Positions 30,852 through 42,979 of a stretch of 64,000 nt of DNA are shown piece after piece. A program made the position numbers and the translations under genes. The notes below the pieces were generated by a model. The model ran no database searches and had not been told where the DNA came from. It saw nothing but the letters and a program-made list of their open reading frames with translations. The stretch's first letter is position 1; each line of letters begins with the position of its first letter. The stretch is from Cercophora sp. LCS_1 (lineage: Eukaryota; Ascomycota; Sordariomycetes; Sordariales; Lasiosphaeriaceae): NCBI GenBank assembly GCA_036250225.1, contig JAPZLL010000016.1, forward strand, positions 620,001-684,000, read 5' to 3'.

Positions 30852-33081
30852 TCAGATAAAAGCGCCGTCATCACCCCGACCCGGTGGGCTCCGTTGCCGG
30901 TGTGGTGGTGGAGGCGGCGGCACGCCATCGCGCGACCCGCTGCGGCTCCGTTCCTTGAACCGCTGTCGTCGTTGCTCGTAAGCTGCCACTTCGTCATCGT
31001 CCCCCAAGGCAGCAGCCTTTTCATCGCTGCCCCGCCGTGGAGGCGTGTGCGTGATGCTTGGCCCGTACCGTGCCTGCTTATCGTCCACGTATGCTTCCTC
31101 TTCCTCCTCTACGTATCGTGGGAGTGCGGGCGCCGATTGGTATCCCTTCTGGGAGTCGCCCTTTACGAGTCCCAGTCGTTCCTCCTCGGATGCCTCCTTC
31201 ATCTGCGGGTTGGAGTACCCGCGAGACGATATCGGTCGCCGCTCATTTGCCCCATCATGCTGATCTGGGGTTTGGTGTCTCCGGAAAATGTTGTTGAACG
31301 AGAACTGGCGCCTAGCCGAGTGCGGCGGTGGTGTCGGTCCACGCATCGTCCCTCCTGTCTCTATTACTTCGGCCTCACGACCGCGAGAAAATGCGACTCG
31401 CCGCGCCGAGCTCGAGCCACTAGCTGAGCTATCCTGGCGAGACGACCTTGGCCCCCTCGGGTTGTAGTTTGGTCCAAGTGCTTGGTACCCGTCATCTGCT
31501 TTTGGCGCCGGGACCACTATCTCGGTGAGCTGCACGGGGTGAAGCGGGCTCTGTGTTTTGGATGGATCCGAGCCGTTCTTGAACTCGGGGTGGCCTGGGA
31601 GCAACACGCTGCGAGCACGGTTGCGAATCGTGCCAACCAAACTAGAGATGGCCGGAGACACAGGACGGTCAGCCTCGGCAAGCTCCTCTTCCGTGGGAAT
31701 GTGCGACCAGCCAAGCGGTGGGTGCGGTGTTGGAGGGAGGTTCGGGAAAGGAGTCGTCGAAGTCATTGACCGTGATCTGTTACTCCCCAAGGTCGTTCTC
31801 CTCCGCCTCAGTCCATCCCACTCGTACTGAGGGACGCCGTTCTCGCTGACCGGCTCCAGCTGCTCTAGACGCTTCTCCTCTTGCAGCCGCTTGAACTCAT
31901 CGTACTCCATCTTCATACGAGCAGACGACAGTCTCCTGACAATGGCAGCCGCACCTCGGATAGCGTCAGCCTTGGGTTCCGTCTCGGGTTGTTCTTGCTC
32001 AGCAATCGCCCGGACCTGATCCAGGTCACCAGAAAAGACAGCCGCATCCGGCACATCCTTGGCAGACTTGGAGAGCTGCAGCAGGACAACTCCAGAGCAA
32101 ATGGTCAAGAATCCGTTGACCACAGTGATGATCGATGTCGGAGTCCCCTTGAAGCCCTGGAACAGGACTGCCGAGGTAATAATGGTGGTGCTGGTAAAGT
32201 AAACATAGTAGGTGGGCGTAACCAAAGCCGCATTGAAAAGGTTGAGTGCTTTCTGCCATGCTGTCAGCAATGCGCAACCTCAAAGGAGTCTTAGGGCAAC
32301 TAACGTTCAGGTAAACAATTTCCGTCAGCAACGTCGCAATCACAAACACCAACAAGACATAAAGGAACCACTGGTTGAACTGGGGCGTCCCTCCGGCCTG
32401 CGCAATAATGGCAGCTCCCAGTCCCTGCGTGGCCACAACACTGAGCCCGCCGATCCAGCTGCAAATCGAGATATAAACCAGCATATTCTTCTTTCCGTAC
32501 TTTGGCCCCAGCCAGAGTGCGACCACAGCAGACCCAACCAAGACGACGCCCGTATACGACAAAAAGCCGGGTGTGATCACAAACTTTTGCATTTGCTGGA
32601 TGTTGGCGACTGACGATTCCGCCGGCGCATTCATGACGATGACGACAGAGCCCACGATACACAGAAAGCAGGCGACCTTGCCCACCATGCTCAATCGCTC
32701 CTTGAGGAAGATGGCCGAGAGGATGGCGGTCAGCACGACTGACAGAGCGCCGAGTGGTGTGACCAGAATGGCGTCGGTAAAGGCATAGGCGGCGAAATTG
32801 AGCCCCTCGCCCAAGATCATCAGGATCATGCCGGCCCACCAGTAGGCGTTCTTGAGGTATCCGTATCCTTCGCCGGGCTCCTCGTTGTACTTTTCGTTGG
32901 CCTTGAGCAATCCATACTTTTTCAGCACGAACGAACATCCAATAAAGGCGCCCGAGCCGACGGCCAGCCCGATGCCAATGGCCTTGTACACTGGTGGTCG
33001 ATCCGCGGCATTGGGATCGCTGGCGCCCACGCGGGCGTACAGCTGGTGCGCCTCAGCGAGGGCTTGTCCTGCGTGGTCCAT
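30852..33081 (-). CDS. NIPA-type magnesium transporter
   Basis: Membrane protein of the NIPA/DUF803 family (DMT superfamily), implicated in Mg2+ transport. Two exons on the minus strand, 33081-32305 and 32252-30852 (52-nt intron), encode 725 residues. The family core spans about residues 30-320 with nine TM segments. Typical blocks include IGLAVGSGAFIGCSFVLKK, GEGLNFAAYAF, LVTPLGALSVVLTAILS and, after the intron, KALNLFNAALVTPTYYV. The long cytoplasmic tail (residues about 330-725) is disordered, with Ser/Arg/Pro-rich and acidic patches, as in other filamentous-fungal NIPA proteins. The start is the second in-frame codon option and the first true ATG. Confidence 0.9.
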
Positions 33082-36007
33082 GGTTGCGCTTGCGGCGCAC
33101 ACGACGACGTCGTGGCAGAGCTTGTTGGGGTACCTTGACCTAGTCCACCGTTTGTTCTATCATGGGCGTTGTGATATTATCCGTCGAGGTGCTTGTCGTC
33201 TGAGGCTAGCAAGGGCGATCGAGGTGAAAGGCGGCATGAACTTTGGATTTCTTAGGTACGGTTCGGGATCGAAGAATGCGGTGAATCGGGAAATAGGGGC
33301 GGATTAGAGCTTGAACGTCGTATGCTAGCCGAGTGGGCAATTGTTCCAGACACAGCTTCAGCTTTTGGGATGGCTGGAATGTGGATTCGAGACGGCGTGG
33401 TGGGTGGGTTGATCGCAGGGCCCGTGACAGCGGAGTGGATCAGTCGGCGACGACGTGTGCGGGGACGTTTTGGTATGAGAAAGTGTCGGAGGATGTAGGC
33501 ACGGATTATAAGGATGCGATGGTTCGTAGAGGAGGTTGGTCAAGAGTTGAGACGTTTGCTGCGAGAGGGTAGCGATCCAGGGTCACCCCCAAACAGGCAG
33601 GGTTGGATCTCGTTGCTGCGCAATGACACGATCCCCACCAAAACAGGGAAAATAGGAGTGTGCCAAAAAGCGACCCCAAAATCGAGGGTCAGGGAATGCT
33701 AATAACCCCAACAAATCCAACAAAGAGAGAGGGACACTGGTGTCGCACAAACCCGGGGGTTAAACCAACGAGCGGGGGCTATTTTAGTTATTTTGGTGCA
33801 GAGACGGCTCGACTGCAGCGCTGCAGCAGGCAGGCAGGTGGTGGTGGAGGGTGAGCGCACACGCTGCAAGCAGATACGGACGGCGACGGACCCGCTGTGG
33901 TGGTCTGGCCCAGTAACCGTCGACCCCCTGCCATCCAAGAACGGCCCCCGCGCCACTTTTGGGTGTGAGTGCGAGATGTGCCATCACTATTTCCGTTTCA
34001 GGGGCATTACCCTACGTCAAGACGTCCATCTCATCCACAAGCGGAGATACGTTCTTGTCTCCGTCGTGTGTGTTGTCCAAACTCCAGGTTCCAGCATCGC
34101 ATCGTGAGCGGTTTTCGTCGTTGGGCTGAAGGCGTAATCCCGCAGGAACCAGCTGAGTGTTGGCTATCTTATCTTCCGTGGTATCGATTGGGCGAGCGGA
34201 AGCGCCTCCTTCCCACCTTGGTTGGCCCGGGTGCCCCTCCGATCGCCTGTCTTGGTGTTTCAAGCGGGATTTCTGGAACGGCATGAAAAAGACAGGGGCG
34301 TCTGGCTTCGCGTCCCCAGCGCCCACTTGGCAGGGAAGCCCCTCTCTTTCGAACTCTGCGCTGTCGTTTCGTTGGCCAGGACTGCGCTCTCCAGCTGAAG
34401 ACTCGCTGCCGTCGACCGTTAGCTGCATCGTTGCGTGCGTCACGAGCTGGAGACGCCTCCTCTGCGCCTGGGCTCGTCTGCGCATGAAGCAAGACCGAGA
34501 CGGGCAGTCCTGGCGTCGAGCCGTCACAGGTGATGCCAGGTGCCACATGGCGAGCCCCAGGTTGGTGACCAGCGTCGCGAGTCGACCCAGCTGGGGTGTC
34601 TGTTCGTCGCTATTTGAATGTCGTCAAAAGAAAGCCTTGTCGAACCGTTGAGGCCCTGCGCTTGGCTCGGCGTTTTGTCAGCCTCTTACGCCATCGCCAA
34701 AGTCCACACCACAATCCGTCAAGGTTGAGCGCAAAGCCTGGAGTAGCTCACTCTCACAGCTCTTGAGAACGTGTTCACCGTCGCCGAGAAGCTCCCCTTT
34801 CGCGGTAGACCGGACGCGCATGTCCTGCGACGGGGTGTGTGGCAGGATCAACCGGGTTTTTGGACTTGACCGTCGGACAGAATTAGCCCTGACCGAAAGG
34901 GTTTCCTCTTTCACAATTCCTGGCGCCCGGCTAAACGCTGCAGGCCATCCAACCTCCTCGTGCCAGCGGTGGGAGAGGGTGGGCGGCCGTCAAGTGCAGG
35001 CCGTCTTGAACTGTCCGTCACAGCGCCTGCTGTAACACAATCCCCCAACGTCCCTTTTGGCAGAGAACCTTAGATAAGCGCATTTCCAGAACACACAGTC
35101 ACGAACAAAAATCCATCGTGGATCTTCATACTGACCGTTTTATTGTTATCGCCAGTCGCATTATAGTGTCTATCGTCCCGTCTCGACACCCAGGCGCAAC
35201 GAGTTCATGGGACCTGGGACGGAATTGACGCCAAGAACGAGGGTCTGTCGATCTCGTCCGCCCAGGAACACTGATGTACGTCATGGGTGACTTGGCTTGG
35301 CATTGCATGGGATGATAATGGCATTGTGGCAATCGACGTCGTCACTTTGCGCCAGGGAGAAATTGTCCGATTGAACGTCCTGGATGCGCATCATTGCGAG
35401 TGCTATTGCGAGGATGAGGGAAGACTCGCGATGCGCTGTGGGAGAAGGTGTTAGTCACACAGGTGCTGCGGGAGCTGAGATTGCTCAGTTTGTCCCAGCC
35501 CACGATTGGGCACCCCCATTCTATCTTTTTCTGGTAGTCTTCTGAATACGGGACGCTACCGCCCCGCTTAGGGGTTTGCCCCCTGAGCTGCTTGTTGTTT
35601 GTGGCGTCTCTTGTCCCTGTCTGACCCAGTCGTCTGGTGGTCGTCTCCATTTCTTGTAAACGACTACATGCCCGACATCTTTGACTTGATCGAGCTTTTG
35701 AACATCGAGTACGGCTCATTTCACCAGATCTGATGCTATACAATATTGGTGTCTACTACTTCTTTGGCTTTGCGACCCTCCAACTTGTCGGATATCTCTA
35801 TCCACGTTATACTGGAGACAACAAGTGTTGTTCCTCATCAAAAACATGTATAGCTCCTCTTAGTGAACGGCTGAGTTGGCCTGGCCCTCGCGTACCGGGC
35901 AGAGAAGAAAAGGGGAGAGAGAAAACAAGAAACAAAAACCCAAACAGGCATATCATCGGGACTTTGCTCCAACCACACCGCGGTCCACCAACAGCTCACC
36001 TCTACCA
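33082..36007. other. 2.9-kb gene-free region
   Basis: No protein family, RNA gene or repeat recognised between the NIPA gene and the SDR (both minus strand). Open frames up to 178 codons overlap on opposite strands around 34.0-34.65 kb without domain features. The region is longer than the NIPA promoter alone would need and may hold an unannotated transcript. Confidence 0.4.
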
Positions 36008-37278
36008 TCACCAAGGCAGCTGACTGCCCGTAAAGGTCAAAAAACGACCAGAGTTCTCAGGTGTCAAGCCATCGATCTGAGGACAGTCGTATGTTAGCCA
36101 ACCAGCAACAGACACAGACCGCCATCGTTCACAAACCTGCTCCAGCACCCCCTTGGCGCTCTCCTCCACACTCAGCGGAGGCTCTGGGAAGTTGACAGCA
36201 TCGGCGAGCTCCTGTCCCAACGATGTCTTGACCCATCTGTTCGTCGTCAGCGCGTTCCCAGTACCCAAGCCCTTGCAGCCACCATGTTAAACCCATCAGC
36301 CGACCTCTCAGAAAACATTGGACAGAAGACGTACCCAGGATGCACAACAGCAACGCTCAACCGTCCCTTGAACTCGACGCTCACCTTTTTGGCAAACCAA
36401 TTCGCCGCCGCCTTACTCATCCCATCTACGCACGATGCCATATCAGCCAGCCATTCCCCGCAATTCCTCTCTCTACGAATCTTACCCTCTGATGAATAGA
36501 AAAAAACTCACAAGCAACCCCAGGGAAACTCTCCTCCTCCAAGCACCCAATACTCCCTACACTGCTTCCTATCACCACAAACTTTCCAGTGTCCCTCTCA
36601 CCCACAGTCCCCTGACGCTCCAACAACGCCCAAACGCCCCCAAACAACCTAACCAAACCCACAGCATTCACCTCAAAGTCCCGCATCGCCTCCTCATCCT
36701 TCGTCTCCAGCACGTTCTTAAAACCCGATGATCCCCCCGCATTGGCAATCACCACATCTAAATGCGTGATACCAAGCTCCTTGAGACGACTGATAAGCGT
36801 GGATGAGTTGATACTGGGCTGGGTTTCGTCAAGGAGGAGGGTGATGTACGACGATGTGGGGTGGGTTGGAATGGGGATGGCGCGCATGGGACGACGGGAT
36901 GTTGCGATAACGACGGAATTGGGACGCGAGGCGAGGAGGGAGGAGAGGGAGAGGCCGATACCTTTTTGGGTTGTCAGCAAGCTGGGGACGACAGTGGGAG
37001 ATGGGCGGTGGTTTGAAGGCGGTAGGGGATGGAGAGTGGTGGTGGGTGTTGTTACGAGGGGGGATTGAGATGGAGTACGAAAGTCAAGGAGGGTGGAAGT
37101 GATAGACGGGATAAAAGGAAGGGGTAATAGGATGGATCACGTTCACGGTGATGAGATGGATGGGCACGATGAGAGAAAATCGCTCCAGTGGGTGACAGAA
37201 GGAAGTTGCGACGGGGCGATCGAGATCCAACTTACCCCTATTCGCGCCCGTGACGAGGTAAACAGTGTTCTCTGCCAT
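36008..37278 (-). CDS. short-chain dehydrogenase, norsolorinic acid ketoreductase-like
   Basis: NAD(P)-dependent SDR of the Nor-1-like group. Five exons on the minus strand, 37278-37236, 36961-36512, 36425-36335, 36236-36137 and 36076-36008, encode 250 residues. The Rossmann motif TGANRGIG is assembled across intron 1 (274 nt, unusually long). NAGG and the catalytic Ser (IGSSVGSIG) follow. Intron 2 splits the catalytic Tyr codon so that splicing yields YGMSK (YxxxK). Splicing across intron 3 gives the HPGWVKT motif. The C-terminus (GRFLTFTGSQLPW) is the usual SDR end. Every junction restores a conserved motif, so the model is solid. There is no polyketide cluster around it, so the substrate is unknown. 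Confidence 0.88.
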
Positions 37279-37799
37279 TCTGGGTGTGGAGGGCGGCTAC
37301 TGGAAGAACCGGAAGCGATAGGGAGGATACAGAAGGGACCAAAAGTGAAGGACGAGGATCAGGGACAGCTGGTCGATTCCAACACAAACCGAACCGAGAA
37401 GAAAAGGGAAAATGATCGAGCAAGCTGCGAAATTCGTGTCGGAGCATCAGCACCCCGACTTGTAGGCACACATGACCAATCACTGTCGCAGCCGTGCCGG
37501 CCAAGCGCGGACCGGAAGAGGGGCATGCCGTGCCACTCTAGGTTCGGATCAACTCCTTGAATAGGGGCTACCTAAACATTGCCCCAACTCGCAGACCCTT
37601 TGAGTGCGCGAGGATATGTACCTGACAAATAAACCAAGCAACGCATTCGCTTCAATGCATACTTCTCTCTGTACACATATGCCGACAATAAACTAGCAGC
37701 CCGCCGCGCTCTCCGCGACATGGTATTCCCAAACCCCAAACGCCTGCACCCCGCTATCCCTGTCATGTTCATAAGCCCACATGCAAAAACCATCACAAA
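37279..37799. other. intergenic, SDR promoter / ADA2 3' flank
   Basis: Upstream DNA of the SDR (-) adjoining the 3' end of ADA2 (-). No other feature was recognised. Confidence 0.45.
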
Positions 37800-39536
37800 T
37801 TATGCTTTGATCACCCAACCGGCATTCACCATAAAGTCGAATATTCTCCCGCCCTTGTGGGAGTCTAGTCGGCATATCTCCTTGGCCTGTTTCTTCTTCA
37901 GGCTTCCGTTGCCCTTGACGGCCTCCTTGATGATCTGCTCCTTGATCATCAAGTATGGCTTGGGCTGCAGTCTGAGCGTCTCGCACAGCTTAACCTCGTC
38001 TGACGTCAGCAAATGGAGATCTGGCGCGCTCTCCTGGCCTAGCAAGAGTGGCTGGACGCCGGGAATCGGCTGTGGGACAAACGCTTGCTTCCCAGGGGCT
38101 ATGCCATTGGCAACGACAACGCTACCGCCGTTGACATGGTTGCCGTTGACCATCGACGACTTGCCGTTGGTTCCAACCCCGTTTGGCACACCGTTGGGGT
38201 GCGCAATGCGAACGGGCAATTCGGGCGCAACCAGCAACGCAGCACCACTTGGCGGCTCCGGGGCCGGCTGTTGCTTGCCACGCTGTGTAGTCGCAAGCCT
38301 CTCCCGGTCCATGGAGCCCAGGGGAATAGCCTTTTGTATACGCGCCGCTTTCTCCTGCTCATACTTCTCGCCGCTCCGAAGATCGCCAATCCGGAGACTG
38401 CGCCATTCTTGCAGTTGGGCAATGGCTTGTCGCAAATTAAGCTCATCCAGCAGCCCCTGACAGAATTGCTCAAAGTCCACCCGGTTCATCATACGGGCGA
38501 ACGGCTTCGCCCTGTTCAGGAGCTCCCTCTCTTCTTTCGACCGCTTCTTCTCGATCTTGGTGTTCTCCCTGTAATCCAAGAGATTGTGTTCAAAAATGAC
38601 CTTTTTCCTCTCCACACGCTGTGTCAGCCGGCAGTTGTAGATGTCCATGACGGTAAGCTTCAGCTCCATCTCGGGCTCGAGCTCGCCGGTGCGCGGGTTG
38701 ATGCCATCACCCGGATCGAATTGCATGAGTTGGACCGCTTCTTCGGCCTCGTTGGCATACTCGGTTTCGAATTCGAGACGGCCAGGCATATAGCCTTGGA
38801 TTTCGTGGCAGGCGGGGACACTGGCTGTCGGCTTGGTCTTTGGTTGCAGGGCAGGGGTGTTCTTCGCAGCCTCCCTCCTCTCCTCAATACGTCGCTTCTT
38901 CCGTGCCTGGAATTCTTCTCGGGAGATTTCGTTGGCAAGGTCCATGTCGTGTGGGCTACATCGTTTCGGGAGCGGGAAAGCGGGAGAGTCGACGAAGACC
39001 TTGAGGTAGTGGTCTCGCACCTCATCCTTATGCCGGTAACCGCCGATGTGATCCGCAATGTCGGCCCAAGATCCCAACCCGTAAATCTCGGCGCCCTCCA
39101 GGAGCAGCAGCTCCTCGTCGGCGCCCCATTCTTGGTCAAATATTGGGAATGAGTTCTGCTCGATCACTCGGTAGGGGTGTGTCGCCGGTTGGTGGGCATT
39201 GCTCGAGGACCCCTTGGAAAAGCACTGGACGCAGAGGTCATACTCGTTGCAGGCGCTGTGGGCACAGCGAATCCGCACCTGTACAGGCAAGGAAGTTAGC
39301 TTGCGTTGTGCGCGAGATATCGCTGACCCCACTCTGGCTCCCGAATGACAGCATCGCTCCGGGCGAGTCGGCTGTCAGCTGCCAAGAGGAACAGGCAGCA
39401 AAAGGGGTAGGAGAGGGACAGGACTGATGGAAATGGTGCTTACCGTTGATGTAATGTCGGCAGAGCAGACATCGCAGACATACTTGACACCGCCCTCGCC
39501 TCCTCGAGCGGCTGTCTTCTTTCGGATGACGCCCAT
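37800..39536 (-). CDS. ADA2: transcriptional adapter ADA2
   Basis: Subunit of the SAGA histone acetyltransferase module that pairs with Gcn5 and Ada3. Two exons on the minus strand, 39536-39444 and 39278-37800, encode 523 residues; the intron is 165 nt. The ZZ zinc finger starts in exon 1 ([12 protein letters not shown]) and continues with [11 protein letters not shown]. The SANT domain follows at about 75-125 ([21 protein letters not shown]). A middle region contains the Ada3-binding part ([19 protein letters not shown]). The SWIRM domain is at the C-terminus ([21 protein letters not shown], ending NAGWVIKA). Domain order and length match fungal ADA2. Confidence 0.95.
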
Positions 39537-42141
39537 GGTGGACGGTGTCGCGAACGCGGGTGGGGAGATCGATTATCCGAACAGGGGCTCGCAGGGCTGA
39601 GGTGGGCTTCACAGCAGCTAACAACCGCGAGAAAACTCCGCTTGAAGGGTGTCGATCGTTAGCGCACATGCAGCAAGCGACAATGCGACGCGAATTTGGG
39701 TGGATTTCGACCGTGGTGGTTGGTGATCTTGATGGAATGTTGCTCAGGCGTCGCGGTCGTTGTTGCGGTTCGAGGCTCAATCCTGGCGGAGGCGACAGCG
39801 CCAATTTCAGCGTGAAGCGGCGGCTGGCGCATCCGAGGTTGCGCCAGGCTCTTTCTGGAAGAGCCGCCTGAGGCAGCGGTGCCCCGCCACAGCGCCACAC
39901 TTTAGCCACAAGTACATGTGGGTTAGGGTTACAAGCTCCAGGCATCTCGCAACCGTTCGAAGAGCAGTGATCAATACAAGAGCAGTATCTCAGCAAAATG
40001 GAATTCTAAATGACCAGATGCATGCGCTGTACGAGTGACCTGCGGGAACCCAGAACAAAAGAAGTCGTTTCACAGTCATCGAAGCTCCAGGACAGCCAGG
40101 CACTCGGCAGGCTGCCAGTCCACCAGACCTTACCCCGCCGAACCTGTCCCACGGCAACATCAACCGATCGGGGTTAGACTACGGTATGGAGAGAAGAGAT
40201 AAAACCAGATACGAAAAGGATGAGGACCCATGGTTTCAGGTCTCACCAGATGTGGGGTTTCCTTCTATTCTCTGAAATCCATTCAGAAGTGCGAGAGAGA
40301 CCGAGTATTGCGCCGCCATACAACACCGCCCCAGCCCAGCGAAACCCTCTTCACCTGTCAATGGAGCGGTTGGGTTTCAACCTGAGAGGCTTCGAATCCT
40401 AGATGCCTCTCAATAGGTCCCGGAGATAAGGATGTCGGTAGTTGCCTGGCGTTGCATCGTCTCAACTGTCACCTGTGTCGCTGTCCACTGGTGGTGGTCG
40501 GATAGCCCGGAGCGGCTTGTCCAACCCCCAGGGCACCAATCGATGATCCCGATCGCGCATGGGGCAAGCCATGTCAGCAATGCCGGTACTTTTGGATCCT
40601 CCCTCGCGTGTGGAATGTTCGTCGCAACAAGGGATGCCAGCTAGCATCGTCAACCTCCTCCCTTCACTTAAGCGACCCGCGATACCGGCACTTGAGATTG
40701 CACCCTCGACGGCCTGATAACACAAGTGAGCTGGCTGGGAGTGAGTGAGGATAAGCCAGCCGCTGATGACGACAACCGCATCTTGTCTCGTTGTGGCTAG
40801 CATGCGGGCTGCCTTTCCCCGCGCTTGGCATGGAGATCTGGGGGACCGGTCTGGTTGGTCGGGAGAATTGAGTCCAGAACGTTGGGTCCCTCGGAAGAAG
40901 CTTTTTTTCTCGGCGGGTGTTCCGAGTGAATGATTTCTCACGGGAACATGGGTGAGGTAACAACCCCCACATGGCTGGACACGTTCTGCTGGAATTCCTC
41001 GTTGAGGGACGTGGTGAAATGAGAGGTTGGAATTGCATCTTGCAATGGCCTTGCACGTGGTTGTCTCGACCAACCAGATGTGCCGCAAAAAGCGATGGTT
41101 TGCGCCTCCGAGATGGCGAGCTTGTTGAAGAGTGGGGTGAAGAAAGAGCAGATGCAGGGACCAAAAATGAGCCAACAGCCGCATTGAGAGGCCTAGAACA
41201 GTCTGGCGGCACTTGGCCCGCCTCGAGTGCTTCCCACCACTGCTCGCGAGGAGAATCTCGACTGCTCGCGCGAGAGTTTTGCAAAGGATTTCGTGCGCTC
41301 GTTCAAAGGTCCCAAACACGACATTTGTTTGGTGCTTACCCCTGGCGCGACAGGGAGCGGGGTGGCCAAACGCATCCATTTCTCCCTAAAACACGTGCCT
41401 GGGATGCGCTGCCACCGCAAGCCTGACACTTGCGGGCCTGAGCACCGGCAAGCACCGCCTGTTCCTTCCGATTCAGTGATGCCTCCCAGGATGCGATGGG
41501 AAAGTGGGCAACAGGTAGCGCAAATGCGACGGAGCCGGCGGGGAATTGGGTTGTGTCGGCTCCGGCCTCCGCATGCGGGAAATGATGATATATGGCTTTG
41601 TATTCCTCGAGGTTGGCGGGTGGTGTTCCCATTCTTACCGTTCCCGTCCTGCCGCCCTTTCCACGCTGCCCTCTCCCTTCGTACACCACTTTAGCCGACC
41701 TCAGCCAGCACGCGGTCGCTCGCTCGCTCAGTCAGGCCCGCCGAGTCCTGCACATACGACACCGCTCGTTCTGGAATGTCACGACGCGCCGGCCGGCAGC
41801 CGAGCAAGTTATATTCCCCTCGTTAATTGCGGATCTATTCACCCGGCAGGCCGGAGACATCCTCCTCGTGCTCCTCTCTCCGCCAGCCCTATCTCGAGTG
41901 GTATCACCCTCACTTAGGACGCACTTATTATTGCTCCGACTGCAGCTCTGCTGTGGTGCGGTCCCCGCCATCTCTCTCGGAGCCCTTTAGTCGTGCCTCC
42001 CCCACACGCCCCGAGCTTGAAGTACAAATACGCAAATGTCTCTGTCATTGAGGCATAGCCGAAAGTTTATCTCGTGTCCCGTCTCAAAAAACACATCCAA
42101 ATTTTCCACATACTCACGGCAACGCCAAATATTCGCCGGCC
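39537..42141. promoter_or_regulatory. 2.6-kb divergent region, ADA2 / SGNH esterase
   Basis: Divergent upstream DNA. TTAGGGTTA at 39923-39931 is a telobox-like motif about 390 bp before the ADA2 start. A 305-codon ATG-initiated frame on the minus strand (40462-41379) has no recognised domain and an Arg/Ser/His/Cys-rich composition typical of chance frames. From about 41640 the plus strand becomes C/T-rich, probably the esterase promoter/leader. Confidence 0.4.
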
Positions 42142-42979
42142 ATGATCTTCTCCAACATGGCTGCCCTCTTCGTGGGTAAGTGCGACCTCACCTTTTGCTT
42201 CAGATATCTACCACTAACACAACATCCCAGGGCTCTCCTCCCCGCTCGCCCACGCCGGCGTCGCCGTGAACCACTTCAACCTCGGCGCCCGCGCCCTGGC
42301 TCCCCTCGCCGCCTCGGTCCCCCTCCGCATCATGCCCCTGGGCGCATCCATCACCTACGGCCAGGCGTCCTCCCAAGGAAACGGCTACCGCGCCGACCTC
42401 CGCGACCAACTCGCCAGCGCGGGGAACACGGTCAACTTTGTCGGCTCTCGGCAGCATGGCACATTCCGCGATAACGAGGTCGAAGGATGGCCCGGTTTCC
42501 GCATCGACCAGGTCCACGAAAAGGCCAAAGACTTTGTCCCGCAATTCAAACCCAACGTGCTCCTCATCAACGTCGGCACCAACGACGCGGTGCAGAACCG
42601 CAACGTCAGCACCGCCGGCGAACGCATGGAGGCCATGCTCAATGATATCTGGCGGTGGAGCCCGCGCGCGACCATCATCCTCAGCACGCTCCTGATCAAC
42701 AAGAACCCGACGGTGGAGAGGAACGTGCTGCAAATCAACGCGCAGTTTGGCGCGCTGGTCGGACGCCTCAACGACGCGGGTAGGAAGATCATCCTCGTGG
42801 ATATGCACTCGGCCGAGAGCGGCCCGCTGGTGCAGGATCTAGCTGATGAGACGCACCCCAACGATGCTGGGTACAGGAAAATGGCGAACATTTGGTACTG
42901 GGGCCTCAACTACATCAGCGACAGGGGCTGGCTGCAGGCGCCCGAGCCGGTGGCCGGTCTGCCCGACAACGGAGCGTAG
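42142..42979 (+). CDS. secreted SGNH-hydrolase esterase
   Basis: SGNH/GDSL-type esterase resembling carbohydrate esterase family 3. Two exons, 42142-42175 and 42231-42979, encode 260 residues; splicing completes the N-terminal signal peptide (about residues 1-19, ending before HAGVAVN). The SGNH blocks are visible: block I LGASITYG with the nucleophile Ser, where the usual GDS has Ala for Asp; block II Gly in VEGWPGF; block III GTND; and block V DETHPNDAG with the catalytic Asp-x-x-His. A secreted deacetylase or esterase acting on plant or fungal polysaccharide is the likely role, inferred from family. The second ATG (codon 6) is an alternative start. Confidence 0.88.

Noticed and set aside
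36008..37278. Aflatoxin-type polyketide cluster around the Nor-1-like SDR
   Set aside because: Flanked by ADA2 and a NIPA transporter; the similarity is to a broad SDR subgroup only.
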